Below are positions 5,546-6,920 of a stretch of 6,920 bases of DNA, in pieces. A program made the translations under genes and the position numbers. Each line of letters begins with the position of its first letter. The stretch's first letter is position 1. This stretch comes from Puniceicoccales bacterium (GTDB lineage Bacteria; Verrucomicrobiota; Verrucomicrobiia; Opitutales; JAIRKQ01), in the NCBI GenBank assembly GCA_031289835.1, contig JAITOW010000028.1, positions 1 to 6,920 on the forward strand. Reading direction: 5' to 3'. The notes below the pieces were generated by a model, which saw only the letters and a program-made list of their open reading frames with translations, did not search any database and was not told the DNA's origin.

Positions 5546-6010
5546 ATGAAAAGCGCTATTTTGTACTTACTTGTTGGCATCGCGTTGTCAGCCGTTGCCT
5601 ATAAACTGGTAAAAAGAAAAGCAAAAATTCCCAAACAAATCAAAGCGACACCAACTTCCCTAAAATTAGCCATCAAAAATTTGAAAATTGCCAGAGGAAA
5701 CATTGGTAAAAATTCGAGCTTTACCTTCATAGGTTTGCTCACATACGCGATAAAATGTTACCTGTCGGCGGAGTTTAAATACGTTGATGGCGCCAAAACC
5801 AGCGATGAAATATTGGCAAAATTTGTTTTCGATATTACGAATGATTGGTTAGCTTCGAGCCTCATAACTGAAATTTTTTCACTGGCCGACCAGGTAAAAT
5901 TCGCCAAACGGGAATTAACCGTTCAGCAACAGAGGGGAATGTACAAAAAAGCCTGCAGGCTGATACTTAACGTCAGCAGGTCCAAAAGAGGAATTTCACC
6001 GTGCAAATAG
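5546..6010 (+). CDS. Membrane-anchored DUF4381/BatD-C-terminus-like protein
   Basis: With ATG 5546 the product is 154 aa: one membrane segment (3-20), a basic stop-transfer KRKAK, then a helical cytoplasmic domain. The domain resembles the cytoplasmic part of DUF4381/BatD-type proteins of aerotolerance (Bat) operons: LAIKNLKIARG (41-51), a TYAIKCYLSAEF helix (66-77), TSDEIL (85-90) and FSLADQVKFAKRELT (111-125), which mirrors the family pattern of an R/K-x-YL helix, a T-x-E-hydrophobic turn and a D-hydrophobic-VKFA helix. I infer this from remembered family patterns. ATG 5531 is an alternative start five codons longer; TTG 5495 extends the frame but lies in the likely promoter. It overlaps the next gene by 10 bases and is first of a four-gene run divergent from the lipase. 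Confidence 0.6.
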   Translation: MKSAILYLLVGIALSAVAYKLVKRKAKIPKQIKATPTSLKLAIKNLKIARGNIGKNSSFTFIGLLTYAIKCYLSAEFKYVDGAKTSDEILAKFVFDITNDWLASSLITEIFSLADQVKFAKRELTVQQQRGMYKKACRLILNVSRSKRGISPCK

Positions 6011-6318
6011 AACATCCGATATTTTTGCTGATGCTGCCGCTTATTTTGGGTTTAATTTTTGTCAAACCCAAAGTTAAGCTTGGGACGATTATTTGGTCAA
6101 ACATACAGTTTGTTAAACAGGCCAACAGCCAGGTCAAATACAAGCATCGTGACTGGTTATTTGTGCTGCGATTATGCTCAATGGCAGCGATTACATTTTC
6201 GCTGTGTGGTATTTCAATTGGCGGAGCGACAACATCATTTTTTTTGGTAAAATTCGCAATTTTTGCCACTTTGGGTGAAATTTTTCTTAGAAATACCGTA
6301 CTAAGGACCTTGCCATGA
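6001..6318 (+). CDS. BatA-like membrane protein lacking the vWA domain
   Basis: The start is GTG 6001, seven bases after AGAGGAA (5987-5993). The 105-residue product begins MQIEHPIFLLMLPLILGLIF, like the N-terminus of BatA-type proteins (short amphipathic HP motif, then a membrane segment). A 30-residue cytoplasmic stretch follows, then KHRDWLFVLRLCSMAAITFSLCGI (48-71), matching the second segment that normally precedes the von Willebrand factor A domain. BatA then has about 200 residues with a MIDAS metal site (DxSxS). Here there are only about seven residues (SIGGATT) before a third membrane segment (79-96) ending LGEIFLRNTVLRTLP, like the BatA C-terminus. The vWA domain appears precisely absent. 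The frame is intact, overlaps the gene before by 10 bases and the gene after by four. Confidence 0.55.
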   Translation: MQIEHPIFLLMLPLILGLIFVKPKVKLGTIIWSNIQFVKQANSQVKYKHRDWLFVLRLCSMAAITFSLCGISIGGATTSFFLVKFAIFATLGEIFLRNTVLRTLP

Positions 6319-6683
6319 ATGGGATAAACACAATAATAACGCTCCTTGTATTTTCGGTGTTACTTTTCACGGTTTACGGAGAATTGAAGCGTAAAATTTT
6401 GTTGAACAAGCTCATTCGTGATAAAAATTTGTCGCGAATGCTCATAAATTGCAACGAATGCAGCAGACTTGCCAAAACTATGCTGCTTACCATTGCAGGC
6501 ATACTCCTCTGTCTGTCATTGGTGGACTTTAAAGTCACTTTGGAAATAAGCCAGCCCATTGGCAGGATTTTAGCCTCCCTAGGGGCATATGACAGCGGTG
6601 AGCTAAATGCAGAAATTTTGCTTCTGGAGGTAAGTTTTTGCCTGCTCCTAATAGAACAGGTACTTCCAACCAGGAAACGATAA
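6315..6683 (+). CDS. BatB-like membrane protein lacking the vWA domain
   Basis: The 122-residue product starts at ATG 6315 in an ATGA overlap with the previous stop, seven bases after AAGGA (6303-6307). It has a membrane segment at 5-21, a basic cytoplasmic stretch (ELKRKILLNKLIRDKNLSRML), a second segment at about 54-71 preceded by RLAK, a linker of about 28 residues (72-99), and a third segment at 100-116 ending LLIEQVLPTRKR. The order and the basic loop resemble BatB-type proteins, in which a vWA domain would sit between segments two and three; no MIDAS motif is present in the linker. Residues are less diagnostic than in the BatA-like neighbour, so assignment leans on topology and gene order. 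An unrelated small three-pass protein is possible. Confidence 0.45.
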   Translation: MNGINTIITLLVFSVLLFTVYGELKRKILLNKLIRDKNLSRMLINCNECSRLAKTMLLTIAGILLCLSLVDFKVTLEISQPIGRILASLGAYDSGELNAEILLLEVSFCLLLIEQVLPTRKR

Positions 6684-6684
6684 C

Positions 6685-6920
6685 ATGGATGCGAATTTTG
6701 TACTTAGAATATCGATATTGCTGATTCTGATGGTTTTTTTTGGGATTTTCGTTTACAAATCCTACTCGCACAATGCTTTTTCAAAAAATGGGAAAGGCGG
6801 TAATAGGTTAGGCAAGGCCATGGTAAATATGGAGCGCGCTTGCACGTTTGATGATCCCATAAATTTTTACGAATTTGCCAAATACGCCATTCGCGAAGCC
6901 ATGTGCCTGCCGCAAGGCAA
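6685..6920 (+). CDS. Partial membrane-anchored BatD-C-terminus-like protein
   Basis: The frame opens at ATG 6685, one base after the previous stop and eight bases after AGGAA (6672-6676), and is still open at the window edge after 78 codons. It has one membrane segment (about 6-24, FVLRISILLILMVFFGIFVY), a basic/glycine linker (SKNGKGGNRLGK), and the beginning of a helical domain: KAMVNMERACTF, then FYEFAKYAIREAMCLPQG. This resembles both the start of the cytoplasmic domain of the first gene of this run (IKNLKIARG ... LLTYAIKCYL) and the C-terminal cytoplasmic region of BatD proteins, without the large periplasmic part BatD normally has before its membrane segment. The 3' end lies outside the window, so family and length cannot be settled. 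Confidence 0.5.
   Translation, partial: MDANFVLRISILLILMVFFGIFVYKSYSHNAFSKNGKGGNRLGKAMVNMERACTFDDPINFYEFAKYAIREAMCLPQG

Noticed and set aside
6001..6683. The two short Bat-like genes as pseudogenes
   Set aside because: Frames are uninterrupted, starts have good ribosome sites, overlaps are exact, and both ends of each protein look kept; random decay would not leave this pattern.

Overview
The window comes from a bacterial chromosome with moderate-to-low GC and AT-rich intergenic DNA. Genes are tightly packed, several overlap by 4 to 10 bases, and starts include ATG and GTG. The mraZ-rsmH pair shows it is bacterial. The Bat/DUF4381-like membrane genes at the right end, together with the divergence of the core genes, fit a member of the PVC group (for example a low-GC Verrucomicrobiota lineage). 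That placement is inference, not proof.

Left end (1-436): a possible terminator, one small ORF with a good ribosome binding site (107-217), and an intergenic stretch rich in inverted repeats. A complete tRNA-Asp (anticodon GTC, encoded CCA) follows on the minus strand (437-514). The 205-base gap between it and mraZ (515-719) holds the two divergent promoters and two palindromes.

Centre left (669-3459, plus strand): a cell-division and cell-wall operon, mraZ - rsmH - FtsL-like membrane protein - asd. The first three genes overlap by 4 bases and asd follows after 9. The mraZ promoter overlaps three direct TGG(G)-type boxes with an exact 10-base period, the signature of MraZ autoregulation. The start of the dcw cluster is normal, but asd (aspartate-semialdehyde dehydrogenase, which feeds diaminopimelate synthesis) stands where ftsI would be expected.

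Centre right (3464-5413, minus strand): a large exported protein with a class 3 lipase-type alpha/beta-hydrolase domain and a C-terminal region of about 200 residues that I do not recognise. It converges on asd with a 4-base gap and has a strong promoter and Shine-Dalgarno sequence.

Right end (5546-6920, plus strand, divergent from the lipase): four tightly coupled small membrane genes that run off the window. They look like a stripped-down Bat (aerotolerance-type) operon: a DUF4381/BatD-C-terminus-like anchored cytoplasmic protein, a BatA-like protein and a BatB-like protein that keep the flanking membrane segments but lack the von Willebrand factor A domain, and a partial BatD-C-terminus-like anchored protein. 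All four frames look intact and each has a plausible ribosome binding site, which argues for a maintained minimal membrane complex rather than simple decay. This is the most interesting part of the window.
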